Source: Echinococcus granulosus (lineage: Eukaryota; Platyhelminthes; Cestoda; Cyclophyllidea; Taeniidae). From it: 64,000 nt of DNA. Positions within the stretch are counted from its first letter, which is position 1. Each line of letters starts with the position of its first letter. The notes beneath the pieces were generated by a model. That model was not told the DNA's origin. It made no database searches and saw only the letters and a list, made by a program, of their open reading frames with translations. Positions 26,162 through 38,311 of this stretch are shown in pieces. Position numbers and translations under genes: made by a program. The stretch spans positions 2,926 to 66,925 of the forward strand of contig NW_020170560.1 in the NCBI RefSeq assembly GCF_000524195.1. Direction: 5' to 3'.

Positions 26162-27276
26162 TTCTTTGCCTTTGTATCACGACAAGAGATCACTAGAGCA
26201 TAATGTGCGGTGTTATGATGCAGATGTACGGAAGGTCAAGTACCATGTATTTGAACCAATGAAACAAATGAATTATTGCTCTATTTTCATTGCAAGCTCT
26301 AATGAATCATTAATTATGAAGTTAAGCTCAACGGCAATTGGGGTTCTGTAAAAAGACCCCCTTTTTATTATTACGAATAAACCTAGAAGTTGTTTAATTA
26401 GTTAATCCTTGAATTAATTCACTTTGCAAACCCTAAACCTGTGCCTTTAATAATATGCTGCCTATTTGTGCCAAATCATAGCTTCTACTAGTTTTGAAAC
26501 TAAGGAAGTCTGTTAGTGGCTGTCACAGTATCTAAGACTTTAAAATTCTTTACAAATATTATATTTAATTTTATACAGTAGAATTCCATGAATTTTTTGA
26601 TACTTATGCCTCCCTTGCCGTTACTGAACAAAATTCATGACTTCAGTGCTTTACATTTTGCCACGGCGCAGCGATGGAGTTACCCCTATCAAAGATGAAT
26701 GTGTCCGCATCGAGACGGGCGTTTGCTTAATGCTCCCAAGTAAAATATTTCTCCGTTCGGTACTAAAATTCATCATTGTGCAGACATTTAAATGAAAAGG
26801 CTCCTTGATTTTAAAATATATATGTTTACTCATTGAGAAGCCAAATAAAAGAGAATTTTCGGTAGAATTTCTTCCACTATCATAAATCGCGAGGAGTAAA
26901 TATAAGAGCATTGGAAGCACCGGCTGGATTCCCCATAGGATTAAATGCAAGTCAGCTGGAATATGTAGTAAATATGGTAAATAATAAGGTGCCTAGAATT
27001 GGATCGGGTGATCACCTCATAAGACACTCGTGATGGATGAACTCACCAAGAACTTGTACATTCTACCGACGGGGTATGTGTATATATAAAAGCATACGGT
27101 AGCAAAGTGGGCGGGAAATTGGACAGGGTAGGACAAGAAAGCGAGCAGGCGAAATAAAACAGCAGCATGCACAGATTTTGGCGTCAAATATTACAAAGGT
27201 GAAGGAAGTGACTGGAGGAGAGAGGAGGAGAGGGAAGAAGAGGAGTGAAGGGGAGGGGAGGGGAAAAGAGGCGGAA
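26162..27276. other. Interval between the two minus-strand genes
   Basis: About 1.1 kb separates the rhomboid stop codon from the first visible Tincar-like exon, so it must hold the rhomboid 3'UTR and probably the Tincar-like promoter or 5'UTR. A minus-strand open frame at 26651-26950 begins with a hydrophobic stretch, but no splice link to the exon at 26161 is evident. Confidence 0.5.
27214..27271 (+). other. Polypurine tract just past the rhomboid stop codon
   Basis: 57 of 58 bases are G or A on the plus strand (one T at 27246). It starts five bases downstream of the rhomboid stop, so the mRNA would carry a pyrimidine-only stretch at the start of its 3'UTR. Confidence 0.85.
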
Positions 27277-27443
27277 TTAACTCCAGTCCGTGGGAGGACA
27301 CCAGCCTTGCTCCTCGCAGAAGCCATTGAACAGCACCGCGGCGGACATAAATGCTGCAAAGAGGAAAATGCATACCCAGAAGCACACCTTTTCCCACCGT
27401 TCCACCTCCAGATTGCGCAGAACTGGAATTCCAACGAGTACGC
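27277..27443 (-). CDS. Rhomboid exon 8 (C-terminus)
   Basis: Acceptor CATCTTTAG. Encodes residues 335-389 with G-V-L-V-G-I-P-V-L-R-N-L-E, typical of the helix 6 exit in RHBDL proteins, then a seventh hydrophobic helix and a short tail ending T-D-W-S. Stop TAA at 27277-27279. Confidence 0.95.
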
Positions 27444-30400
27444 CTAAAGATGAGATGAAATTGTTGGTAGACCAGCGTCACCATTAGCTTAAACACTTGA
27501 TTATGATTTGCTAATTGTTTATCATTTGTGCGACTTACCAGCAGCGAATCCACCCAGGTGAGCAACAAATCCAACCTTTGCAACAGAGGGGTTTGTAAAC
27601 CGCTCGTAGATGGCAAATCCGGTATCCGCGCCGGCTATAAGTAAAACCAATGAAGGTTTATCGAAAAAGTCTTTCACTTTTGGTTACCGCCCCACCGGGT
27701 CCGAAAATCTGTGGGGTCTCATATCGTCGCAAGACGTTTGGGCTACATGTGAGGTTGCTGCTTCATATTTGGCACTGGCTTTATCATCTCACTGCGCATC
27801 ACGACGGTAGGAAAGTCTCTTACTCACATTACAACTACTGCTCGTCATTGTGACTCATCTCGCGTGTGAAGAAAACCGCAGCTTTTTGCTGTTTAGACTT
27901 CTCCAAATTCGTGTTTAAACCACGGCTCTGGATGAAGGCTTGACGTAAAGCGCCACCTTAAAATGGAACAAGTCGTAAGGTGAACATAAACACTTTCATG
28001 TATTTTTACGTCCATTAGTTAAATACCTTGCAACCGTAACAGGGCAGTTCAAGACCAGAAAGGATTGTCAAACAAAGAACTCAGTCCTTTGCAGCTGAGT
28101 CAAGCGTTAAAATACACTGCTTGCAGTTTTAAAGTGTCCCCGTACAAAAGAAACAAAAACAAAAAATAGAAAAGCCCTAGTTCCTGACCGTGTCTGCATC
28201 ATATCTAGTTTTGAAGGCTTCGTCACGCCAAACAATCGAAAAAGCTGAGGGACAATTTCGCGTCCTCCAAGGACCCCAATGCGCCAAAAAATATGGGCAT
28301 ACACGACAATCATTACCTTCGTTACACCGAGTGTAACCCACTCGCAAACCAAACATTTTATGCAGAAAACTAACTCACATCTATTACAAATAACATCGAC
28401 TTGGCACAGGGAAGAAGGCAGAAAGTCTGGCTTTTCTTGCGACTGCCTCGCAAACAGACCACCTCGCACATTCGCACACGTGTTCGCTTCACCTACTGTA
28501 GACAGCAGGGCACACACATTAGTGCCGATCACACGAAGACAATTTGTGCAACAAATTCCACATTTCTCGACTAATTATGCCTTGTTCTAACAAATCTTAA
28601 GGCTAGGAAGTAATGAGCGAACCTCGATGTTTTCTGGATTCGCAGCAAGATTAAATACCAGCACTTGGATACTACGCGCTTTCATGCCTAATGAGTGCCG
28701 ACGCCTCCACTTTGCGTAGGATTCCGAAATTCCACAATCTTCCCATGTATCAGTAGCTTATAATTCAAAGTAAACTGTGTGATTTAACGAGTGGCCTTAT
28801 TAATGCCCGACTTGTGAAAGGCCTCAAGTGAATCCGGTTTGTTTATTTAATTGCATATCCAGCGGCCAATGCGGCTTCTGTAAATGGCGGAAGCACAAAA
28901 GGCGTCATGACAGAATGAGTTCCACCAAATGTCAGGGTAAAAGAAAAAAAAACCAATTTAAAATCACTCGAGGAGAGTTTAATTTGGAACCTAATGCCTT
29001 GATAACATTTTCAAGGCCACAGTGAGCAATAAATGACTTCAAATTTGTAGTTAGATATGTCAAGTGATCCATTTGCTACCATACATCACTTGTTTTGTAG
29101 TTTACTTACCTCAATTTTCAGAAGCCCTCTACAGTTTTGGATCCGTTCTGGTTTGGCTTACTTTATAACCTGTGATTATGGCTGCGTTCAAACATCTGGA
29201 ATGCCCACGCACGGATGCGTAAACGAATCCGGGCTGTCAGTGGAAAGGGTTTTGTTTCCTGATATAATTTAGAAACCGTTTTTTGTGACAATCTAGTTGT
29301 CTTGGCCTGCAGTTGACCATTTGTCCATATGGGCAAAAGTAAACAGACACAGCTGAACCATTATAACTGCTGCCGAAAGAAAGGAATAAATAGGAAACCT
29401 GTAACTAGGCAAATCGGCGGCTAAAGTTATAATTTTTGGAATGGTTCACACAAAACCTGGAAGATGATGACATTTCCTTCAGTTCCCCATCCTTCTCAAA
29501 CCAAATACTATGCACAGTGCGGACCTCCCACTCCTTAAATAAGGTCTACGCTGACCCTCAGCGGGTGTACCTATCAACAGATTTACAAATGGAAAGTAAT
29601 CCATAAAGCCAACATTGCATCACGCCATGCTACTACTGGAGCAGCCCTCCCAAACATATCCAGGTCTTTCTCTAAGCTGATTCACTCACTGGCCTTACCT
29701 CAGGGGAGGGAGAAAAGTACGCTGGGCACTGCTGCGTAAATGCCACACACGGCAGGCTGTAGTTTTTCCACTTTGACGATATATAGGTTGGAAAATAAAA
29801 GAAATCTTGGCTACTACGAAAGATGCTCGCGTGCAGGCAATATCAAAAGGAAGGCACTCTTTTAGGTTTGGGTACTCCTGATGCTGCTTTCTTCGAACGA
29901 TGATGCGGTTAAAACCCGGCTAATGCTGCTACAATACGATATCTTACTGCTAATGACTATTGCAAGATCCTGCCACGGATGCTTCTTTAGGGAACAGTCA
30001 TTCCCGATTGCCGACATTGACAATCAACGTATATACTCAAGTGAAATGGCAAGTCAGTGTCTGTTTGACTACAGAGCCAAACGCCCATTACGCGTGTTCA
30101 GTCCAACAAACCTCAACCAACACATATGCTACTGACATCATTACAGCGAACATGACAGGCACCGTCAAAAGAATTGGGAAATATTCACTGTGAATTAGAG
30201 GGGAGTTTGAAAAGGAAACGAGGATTAAAGGTCAATGGGAAAGTGTGAGTAGCTGAAATATGATGCAGGTTTGACGAAGGCAAAAATTACTAAGGTCAAA
30301 ATTCGTTCTTTCTTCGATTACTTCTACTTAATTTGCAATAGGCAACGATGATTTATTGGCCAAAAAACTGAAAAATGGCCCTTATTTAGCCATTCACGCC

Positions 30401-33400
30401 TCCTTGTCTGCCACTACTCCACACAACCGACTTGTTGATTGCACAGCGAAGCATGTTTAAACAAAACTAGTTCCACTTCACGTCTATGCGTGTGTATGTG
30501 TGTGTTTGGAGTAAGTAAACGTGTTTGGACAAATTTCACTAGGCAACTTTAGACCCGGTGCTGCGGTTGCCAGCATTAAACAAGACAATGAACTAACAGT
30601 TGACCTTATAGCTGTCATGTGCATGCACATTAAATCTTTGACCCACACATAAAGGACAGGATATGCCGAAATGCAAGCAGGGGGCAAGTACGATGAAATG
30701 GCAAAGTCCACTTTCATGACAATGGAAGAAAAATAGTGCATGATGGATGTAGAAAAAGCCATTGTAGCTACCCATTTCAAGACACAAGACTAATCAAATG
30801 AAAGACGCCTTGTAACAGCCTAACTTGGTAATAGCTTCCAGAAAGGCGCTGTTACTAACGCATCCACCACTTTCAACTTGACTGAAATAACAAAGTGCTC
30901 TGGTGGGGGAGGGTGACTTCAGCAGCAATCCTTTGAACTTAACCAATAGGAACATTATTGTCGTGTTGGTCGTGTAAGAGAATATCGCATCTATACAGAC
31001 TCGTTGGACATTGGAAGAGCTTGAGGGATCACGAGAGGGTCAAAAATTCGTGCACATCATTGTTGAGGCAGTGACATTCATAAGTGTTTCATAGTGTAGA
31101 TGGGGAACCGAGACACGATCCAAGTACCCATTTGACCACCACATTGCTTTTATAACCTATTGCTTCTAAATAGGGCAAATCACTCGAGATGACCTGGTGT
31201 TGATGGAACAGACAGCCGGATCAAGCATTCAAGCACCACTCACCGAGAAGGAGAATGAATGTCAGACGGACAGCTCCACTGGAGAGGAAATTCATGGGAT
31301 TTTTTAGCCATCCAGCTTGCATTGTCTTCCAATTCTGAACAAAAGCGGTGCCAATATTAAGGGCTCAATTCACCTATTAAGTAACCTTACTATACAAAAT
31401 ATTGTAATGGTTTGAGAAGCTGTATCTGTTTGCGTGAACGCTTAAGGCGCCGCCGACAGTGTACGTCTACTCGGCGGTATGGCCTCTGGGGCATGCCAGA
31501 CGCCTCTCAGCTCTTCTGCATGTAATTAGTGCTTTTTCCACCTCTTACGACTATGAGAAAAATTTGGGACAGCAAAATGTTAACTAACCAACTACAAGTA
31601 CACACGTGTGTTACCCAATGGAATAATCAGAAGCCGGGATGTTTCGGACAAAAGCATTATTTACACATCAGTCGGATGATGGGTGGGTGGTGCTTCGTTT
31701 ATCGCGAACTTATCGCAGTAATGTGCTTCTTCTGAATAAACTGGCACAAAAACTTACTACCGCGATAAGCGAACCACCCACGCGTCATTCAACTGATGCA
31801 TTAAACACTCATTCGAATTCTCATATTTTAATGTTATATTCACCATTCTTTTAAAAACAGAGTTGTTAAATAGCATGAATTATTATTAAATCTTAAAAAC
31901 GGAGAGATAATCAGCTCTCTACACTTCATCTCTGTACGAGAATACTACTTACCGTGATGATAGTAGCCACGTGGGCACCAATGAGAGCGTAGCAGCCACC
32001 ACTGGCACCAGCCAAAGCAATGAAGGGATCGCTTACTGAATGCGCCAAGGATCCTGTTAAACACAATGAAAATGGCGATAGTAGTGGATACAAATATTGT
32101 TAAAGCTAATTTTAGATGTCTGGGGCTATTCAAGCAACCATTCTGCGACCACCGGATGTGACATGGCAAGGGGGAGGCCGGGAATGAGGTGGAACGGGAT
32201 GATTAATACAACCAAGTGAAATTCGTTTTTGTCTGTGTCTAGCCTGTTATCTCCATGATAATGCACACTGTATCCACAAAAAACTACAGTGACATCACTA
32301 TTTTATTTTTTGTGGGATACTTGCAAGGTGGTTTGGTATTAGGAGCAGGAATTGTGGTACTTATACCCTTTACAAGTGTGCGCCAGGGCTTCATAGGCTC
32401 AAAAAAACGGGAATGCATGACCACTCCAACAAAATACGTATTTACTTAAGTGAGAAGGGGTGGGGTTGGTTAAGGCGCCTCTGAAATGAAGAGGCACTAT
32501 CGTGTGTATTTGAGTCATCCAGCTGGTTTGCTGCGATCGTTTGTCACTTTTAAAACTGACAAACGGAAGTAATCATGGCGAGAAGGAGTTTCAATCATCA
32601 GCCTGTGAAATGTAGCTGAGATTATTTGAACATAAGCAAAGTGACTTGGTCGAAGGATTCGTGTAGTCCTTATGTCAAACTGACATTCATTTTTTCCTTA
32701 AAAATGACATGAAAAACATTAATATACTTCAATGAAAGGCAGTCGGGAAGGTGGGCTATTCGCTTGTGGCAGCTGGGAAAGGCTGAACCAAACAGTTCGT
32801 GCTGTCATGCGCTGAAAGCTTGACCTGAAACCAACTTTATTTTGGCCGAGTATGAACTAAGGTTATTTCACTTCCACCCTTCCAATTGGAGGTGATATAA
32901 AACCCAGTTGCGTCCCCAACTGGATTTTTGGCCTTCACAGGTAGTGGGGTTTTTAAAGAACTAGAAATCGGAAAGGAAGTAAAATAATTTTGTGAATTAT
33001 TTTATAGATCCACCCTAATTACCAAGGGAAACTATCAAATGTCAATTTCTCTCCCTCAGGTTCTGATACAAAACCCATGATTAAAGAATCAGAAGGGTAC
33101 ATGATCTTCTTCGCGATTGACCAGTTAGAACGGAGTGTGAATTTCTTCTCAATCGACTAATCAACTAAAGGAGCATGAGGAAATCGTACCTTCCATTATT
33201 TGGACGATTTCTTTGGAGACAATATAGTGTTACATGAATGCATGCTTGAAGTACATCTGCGTTAAACATCTCAAAATTTACTTGTGCCTTTAAAAGTCAC
33301 CGCGGAACGTAGGTCCCTAGGTATGTCCACCCACTTATTTAACATTAGTTACGACCCTCGCTGTCATCTAATAGGAGGGTTGCAAGGCCACCAAGTTCGA

Positions 33401-36246
33401 GTTTGATACGGACTGTTCAGTAGAAGAATATAACCAGATGGCAAGTGTACTATTGCGCCCTTAACTTTACAGTTTAGTACCAAAGCACGTGGTAAAGTCG
33501 CATGACCTTTGTACTTCCATGAAGTGACGCAAGGCACTGTGCACGCAGAGGTCACAACGAACTATCAACGATGCTTAAAAGAGGAAAAGGGCTATGTAAT
33601 ACTTCAATTGCTTGTTTGCCTCTTGGATTTGGTGAAGAGACAACTGGGGCTCCGCCGCTGTACCACTGTACCAATGATGTGAGTTTTTAATCAAATGGTG
33701 CAAAACTGACAATGAAGCTTCCTTTTCCCTGACTTTTATAATGATGAGCATCGCAGATTCTTACTCCTGGTCGGGAAGATTGTGCGACTAATGGCCATTT
33801 TAAAGAGAGGAGAATGGTTGTTTAAAACGGGCAAATCCAAATCGTGCGCCTTTGAAGCCTGGCGAGCACGCAAATTCTCCCTGTGCCAAAGTTGCCACAA
33901 ATCATCGTACTCATTAAGATCTCCATCATAGGGGGAAAATAAAAAAGAAATGATAGTTTTTGTTGGGGAAACGGCCATTTGACAGTGACTAGAAGTAACA
34001 CAACAAGGCGAGGAATAGGGCTATCATTTCCAACTTACCAGCAACGACACCGAGGAGGTAGACGATACCCACACGCCAAAATTTGTGCACCAGCTCGAGC
34101 AATGTGCCCAGAGCCAGTTGGAGAACGCAGTTGAAAATGAGGTGGACGTAGCCGTTGTGTATAAACATGTAGGAGAGGAAACGCCAGGCCTGGTAGCGCT
34201 TTTGTGGGAGGTAAATGAGGGGACTGTAGAAGGGTACACCGGAGGAGGCGGTGACATCGTTGAAAGGGTCTACATCATGCGCTGCAACGACTGCGTAGTA
34301 GGTGAATACGGCTATCTGAAAGTGAGTCGCAAAGGTAGATGTTTTGCAGCCCACCTCTCCAAATAGTTTCCCATATGGGCATTTTGCATGCTTGTTTTCA
34401 AGCATATCAGCCAAAACGTGCTAACACTTTGGAATTTGCAAGCATGAAGCTAGATTCATCTCAATGGTGAGGGTGACAGGCATTCTGCTTGACAGCATGT
34501 AAAGATTATTATAAATCAGGTTAGCGGATTTTATTTTGACAAGAAAAACACCCACGACAGTCTCATCAACACCTGGGAAGGAACTTTGAAAAAATGGAAT
34601 GAAAAACTGTGGCTAGTATTAGCGCAACCCATAATGGCCATGGACCCCGATTCCGTGCTTTGTATCCCAAGGTCACCTTGACCTATAGGTTCATAAACCC
34701 ATTTTTCTTAATTACCTGATACATTGCTTAGTCAAGTTGGCACAGGGCTTAGAAATCACACAAAAGAAACCAGCGAATTTCACTTCTTTTAAAAGGTCAC
34801 CCGGTCGATACCAAAAATGTTATATAATCATGCACAATTATGTAACAATAGAGGCCATTTTCGTCAAAAATATTGTACAAAGATCGAAATATGTTAATTT
34901 GAAGTAATTTATTCATATTTACAGACACACACACACACATGACAGAGCTCGGCTTTGCAATATGGGTAAAAGAGGACCCAGTCACGATCGGAATGTGGGT
35001 GTAAGGTCACAAATGACAAGTAAACAATGAAACCATTCTGTGCGTTTAAGCCCACCAACTATTTGCCCAATTATAAATTTGTAAATATCGTTTCAAATCG
35101 ACCTGAGCTCAAATGAATTAGCGGATCATAAAATCGCAGAGCATTAAAATACAATTGGCGCAAAGGGGCGCTGGGATAGCCGCTCGATCTACGACTGCTT
35201 TTTATGTGTGGAAATAGTGTATGCGCAAACGTACCTGAGCAAAGGTAATGAAAGGAATGAAAATAGGAGGCGGACGGCAGTCATAGGCTTCAATGTAGTT
35301 ATTCACATCAGCTTCACCCCAATTATAGAGGTCAGTCTCGTCAATACCACTTTTCTGCATTTGTAGCCGCTGTTTACGACGAGCTGTCTGGGGCGCGACA
35401 GCAATAACGGCCTTGTTGAGTGCGATCGATCCAAAGGCAAGCTTTTGCAAAAATGCGCTATCCTCGAACATGATCTAAAGATTAAAATTTCAGAAGAGAG
35501 TAACTTTTCTGCCAAAAATAGTGCCACTACGTTACTAAACGATAAAGATCAGTGTGAATTATCTTAAAAGTTTTTTATATAATCACTTTTAGGACTGGGA
35601 GAAGTACTTTGAATTGAATGTTTGTTTTAAGTGATACAGAAACAAATATCTGACCCATCCTAACCAAAAACCGGTAGCCTTAGCATTATTCGACTCTCTA
35701 GTATAAAGCATTCACTTAGTGACACTTTCATTTATCCGTGTACGGCAAACATAAAAACTAAAATAACTTCTAAAAATGCTGGACATTGCAAATATACATG
35801 ACCACGAAATCTCACTGAAGCACCTGTTAATATTATCATTAGCACACAAGGTATGAAGACGTCTTGCATTAAAATGTTCCTGAATATTAACTAATGAGAA
35901 GGAAATGTTGCACAAGTCCATATTCCGAAGCCAGAAAAATTGAAAAACAAACCTGACGCAGAAACTCGTCGTAATTAACGCGTTGATCGCAGTTTACATC
36001 AGCTTTTTTAAAAAATCTCTTCGTCCTCGTGGGTGGTATGTCTGATTCATTTAAAAGTCGCTGAAGTACGTCAAGTGGCATTCCACCCTCCCTTTCATAC
36101 TACAGGATAGGCCGTTAAAACGAAAGCGAAAACTCACGCTTTCAAACGGCGGTTTAAAATGCTATAATGTGTAAGGATTATTAAATAAAACCTACAGTAT
36201 CAAGTCGTTCTCGCAACTCCCTTTCACCACGAGTTAACGCTGCCAT
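27277..36246 (-). CDS. EF-hand rhomboid intramembrane serine protease (RHBDL / rhomboid-4 type)
   Basis: Complete gene of eight exons: 36246-36196, 36099-35953, 35474-35235, 34315-34039, 32053-31953, 31334-31244, 27634-27539 and 27443-27277. They give 389 aa, the usual size for RHBDL proteins. All junctions have GT..AG and agreeing phases (0,0,0,1,0,1,1). Residues 51-62 form a canonical EF-hand loop (D-x-N-x-D-x-R-x-N-x-D-E), as in RHBDL and Drosophila rhomboid-4. The protease core shows the H-N pair (199-200) with H204 and N208, the nucleophile Ser256 in G-A-S-G-G, and the catalytic His328 in V-A-H-L-G-G. The dyad is intact, so it should be an active seven-helix protease that cleaves single-pass membrane proteins in the secretory pathway or at the cell surface. 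Calcium control through the EF-hand is inferred from the family. Substrate is unknown. Confidence 0.95.
27539..27634 (-). CDS. Rhomboid exon 7 (catalytic histidine)
   Basis: Acceptor CTTATAG and donor GTAAGTCG, phase 1 on both sides. Encodes residues 303-334 with G-F-V-A-H-L-G-G-F-A-A; H328 is the catalytic base. The intron after it is 95 bases. Confidence 0.96.
27635..31243 (-). other. Rhomboid intron 6 (3.6 kb)
   Basis: Bounded by GTGAGT and TATAG. A 141-codon minus-strand open frame (28107-28532) and its plus-strand shadow (28279-28590) lie inside without a recognisable domain. No further exon is needed, because phases agree across it. Confidence 0.75.
31244..31334 (-). CDS. Rhomboid exon 6
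   Basis: Acceptor TTGTTCAG and donor GTGAGT, phase 0 in and 1 out. Encodes residues 273-302, beginning N-W-K-T-M, followed by a helix that fits the position after the catalytic Ser helix in RHBDL proteins. Confidence 0.93.
31953..32053 (-). CDS. Rhomboid exon 5 (catalytic serine)
   Basis: The acceptor TTAACAG restores the split Gly codon; the donor is GTAAGT. Encodes G-A-S-G-G-C-Y-A-L with the nucleophile Ser256. Length is 101 bases, consistent with phase 1 in and 0 out. Confidence 0.97.
32054..34038 (-). other. Rhomboid intron 4 (2.0 kb)
   Basis: Joins the split Gly codon between exons 4 and 5. No conserved coding segment is seen inside; open frames are short and lack splice support. Confidence 0.7.
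34039..34315 (-). CDS. Rhomboid exon 4 (L1 loop and helix 2)
   Basis: Acceptor ACTTTCAG and donor GTAAGTTG, phase 0 in and phase 1 out. Encodes residues 147-238, including the W-R-F-L-S-Y-M-F-I-H-N-G-Y-V-H-L-I-F-N block that holds the conserved H199, N200, H204 and N208 of rhomboid proteases. Confidence 0.97.
34925..34939 (+). repeat. Short AC dinucleotide repeat
   Basis: An uninterrupted (AC)n run in rhomboid intron 3. A related broken TG run lies at about 56284-56303 in the DDR intron, and a CA run at about 18466-18482. Confidence 0.8.
35235..35474 (-). CDS. Rhomboid exon 3
   Basis: Acceptor TCTTTAG and donor CAG/GTACGT, phase 0. Encodes residues 67-146: a basic linker (Q-T-A-R-R-K-Q-R), an acidic segment, and the P-P-P-I-F-I-P-F start of the first transmembrane helix, as expected just before the rhomboid core. 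Confidence 0.93.
35953..36099 (-). CDS. Rhomboid exon 2 (EF-hand)
   Basis: Acceptor CCTGTAG and donor CAG/GTTTGT, both phase 0. Encodes residues 18-66 with the complete EF-hand loop D51 to E62 preceded by a helix rich in Lys and Phe. The intron before it is only 96 bases. Confidence 0.92.
36196..36246 (-). CDS. Rhomboid exon 1 (start codon)
   Basis: Encodes 17 residues, MAALTRGERELRERLDT, and ends at a GTAGGT donor in phase 0. The Met is inferred from position and phase; this is the least certain exon of the gene, because so short an exon carries no family signature. Confidence 0.7.
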
Positions 36247-38220
36247 CCCAGGACTATAAAATGGCCGCCACACCTTGAGCACGCTAAAGTCAGAAAAGAG
36301 GAACGAATTAAAAAAATATTATGCTTAGCAGCTTGTCGAGCATATTTTGAGCAAAATTCGGAAAAAGTAAATTTTAAGCAAAATTATTTTTGCTTGTGCG
36401 GTTTTCGTAACTATGCAGGGTTATCTTGTACTTATAAATTTGTAAATGCAATCCACAATATTATGCTATCTATTTTTTTTCCTGGATACTCGCAGCCTGT
36501 AGCATATTATTACCAAAGCACGAAACTATCAAAATTTTTAAAAAAATATTTTGTTGCGGATGCCTTGAAGCAGAGTCCCAATATTTTGTACTACAACTAA
36601 AGTAGTTTTTCGCTCACTACGCAATCCTAACCCAATCACAGGCTAAATAAGTGCAAAAACAAGGATTGTCAGCCTATACATGGTCTTAGAGGCCATAAAC
36701 AGGGCCTGTAATCCAAGCCCCGTTGTGTAAGTGCAGTCTCTAGCGTGTGTAATCCTTGAACCACTGGAATTACTTTGGGAAAATGTTTATACCTTGAGAA
36801 AAAACAATGGGAAATTAGTCTCCCAGGGTAAATGGATAGACCGCGCAATCTTGTACCCCTAACGCAGTATTAAAACTGTATAAAACATTAAATCCAATGA
36901 ATTTACCGAGACGGATGAGTCCCGTTAGGGTTAAAAATCTCTGCTTTGGGGTGTTTTTGTTTATAGATTCGACTACCATGTGGATGTTGACCCAGTAGTT
37001 AACTAAAGGGAGCGCCGAGTGTGACAATCAAATAAGGGGGAGCTGCATAATGTTTGATCAGTTTGTTCGGCCTTGTGCTTAGATTAAATTAACACATAAG
37101 TCAAGCATTTGCAGATTATACTTTCGTTTACTAAAATGGTCAGCAGTCAGTGCCAGTAGCCTCAACTCTTCTGTCCGTCAGTGATGTATCTTCTGCTGTA
37201 CTACTGTGACTTCCTACGACTTTAAGAAGATTAAGAAGACTAGATGTTTGTTGTCTTAGTACAATGCAACCTTTTATTGTGGCTTTGGTTTGCTGCGATT
37301 CACTGAAATATTGAGTACTGATTTTTCATTAAGCTTGCAAGCAATGGCATCTAGTCTTGTGTAATACTTGTGTTGTTTAAGTGTACCTTTCAGGGTAGAG
37401 GCAAGGTCGTAATTCGAATCTGGTGACAGGATCATCCTCTCCCTTGCCTGAGTGCGACTGCGGTTTCTCTCCTACCCAAACTTTATACTTCTTTTCTTGA
37501 TCATTTCCCTCTAACAAATATGTCAAAATTCAATTAACCGCGTAGTTCTAAGAACACTAGGAGCAGGGAAGAGGGGACCTGTGTGCCTCGCCCCACACTT
37601 GCAGTTGTAGCACCTCGAAACTTTCATGCAAACAAAGGTTAATATAATACCTGGGTGATAGTGTTAGATGCTACCTGTGTGGTTTGTCGGTCAAAGACGT
37701 GAGTTAAACACATCTAAATTTTTGCACAGTCACTTTAGCCGATTAGAAAACCCCAAAATTTCCTTTTCCAAAATTTGCATTTTGCCCTCTCTTTATAGGT
37801 TTGATGCTAAATTAACCGTTTTTCAAAGGCTTTGGATAAATGTATAGTAAACCTTAAATGGGATTTCTTTGAACTTTAATTATAGACAGTTACCTACTTT
37901 AACCAGCACATATTAGGCTTCTTGCGTTAAACAAGTATTGGCATTACTATCTGCTTTGGCAATATCATGCAATATGGACACGCGTTTGAATTTCTCAAGA
38001 ATTCATTTGATGGGGACACATGTGGCCTTGAAAGCTATTCGATTTCCCCCTTTCGCCCTCTATCGCTTGTTCGCGGGTTCCCGTGCCTGCACCGTTCCGC
38101 CAGCTCAGAGTATGGTTTTAGTGAATGCGTTTATTTTAAAGGCCTAAAATTATTGCCAGTATGGTTCTCGATCCTAACCACTGGGATTAATTGCAACTGT
38201 ATAGTCTATTTGGAGATACA
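36247..38220. other. Interval between the divergent rhomboid and DDR genes
   Basis: About 2 kb lies between the rhomboid start (minus) and the possible DDR signal-peptide exon (plus). It should hold the rhomboid promoter and, if that exon is right, the DDR promoter. An 8-bp inverted repeat (37399-37406 with 37442-37449) is present. No exon is seen. Confidence 0.45.
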
Positions 38221-38311
38221 ATGACGACACTCAAAATTAATTTTTGGAAGGCGTGTCCACTGCACTGTTTCATCATCTTCGCTGTATCAATAATTTTGTT
38301 TTGCAATGATG
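38221..38311 (+). CDS. Possible DDR signal-peptide exon
   Basis: ATG followed by a basic and hydrophobic stretch (K-I-N-F-W-K, then F-I-I-F-A-V-S-I-I-L-F) ending at a strong donor, GTAAGTATG, in phase 1. That phase is exactly what the discoidin exon at 46567 requires, and the joined codon is Val. Joining across 8.3 kb is inference; another small exon could lie between, or this exon could belong to a different gene. Confidence 0.5.

Noticed and set aside
26651..26950. Minus-strand frame with a hydrophobic start, upstream of the Tincar-like exon
   Set aside because: No donor in suitable phase was seen, and eight membrane segments are already accounted for.
28107..28532. 141-codon minus-strand open frame in rhomboid intron 6
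   Set aside because: No domain is recognised, the opposite strand is also open, splice phases skip it cleanly, and its composition is that of intron sequence.
31945..32169. 74-codon minus-strand frame over rhomboid exon 5
   Set aside because: Wrong frame; the adjacent frame with intact splice phases carries the catalytic G-A-S-G-G motif.
34085..34366. 93-codon plus-strand open frame
   Set aside because: Antisense shadow of rhomboid exon 4.
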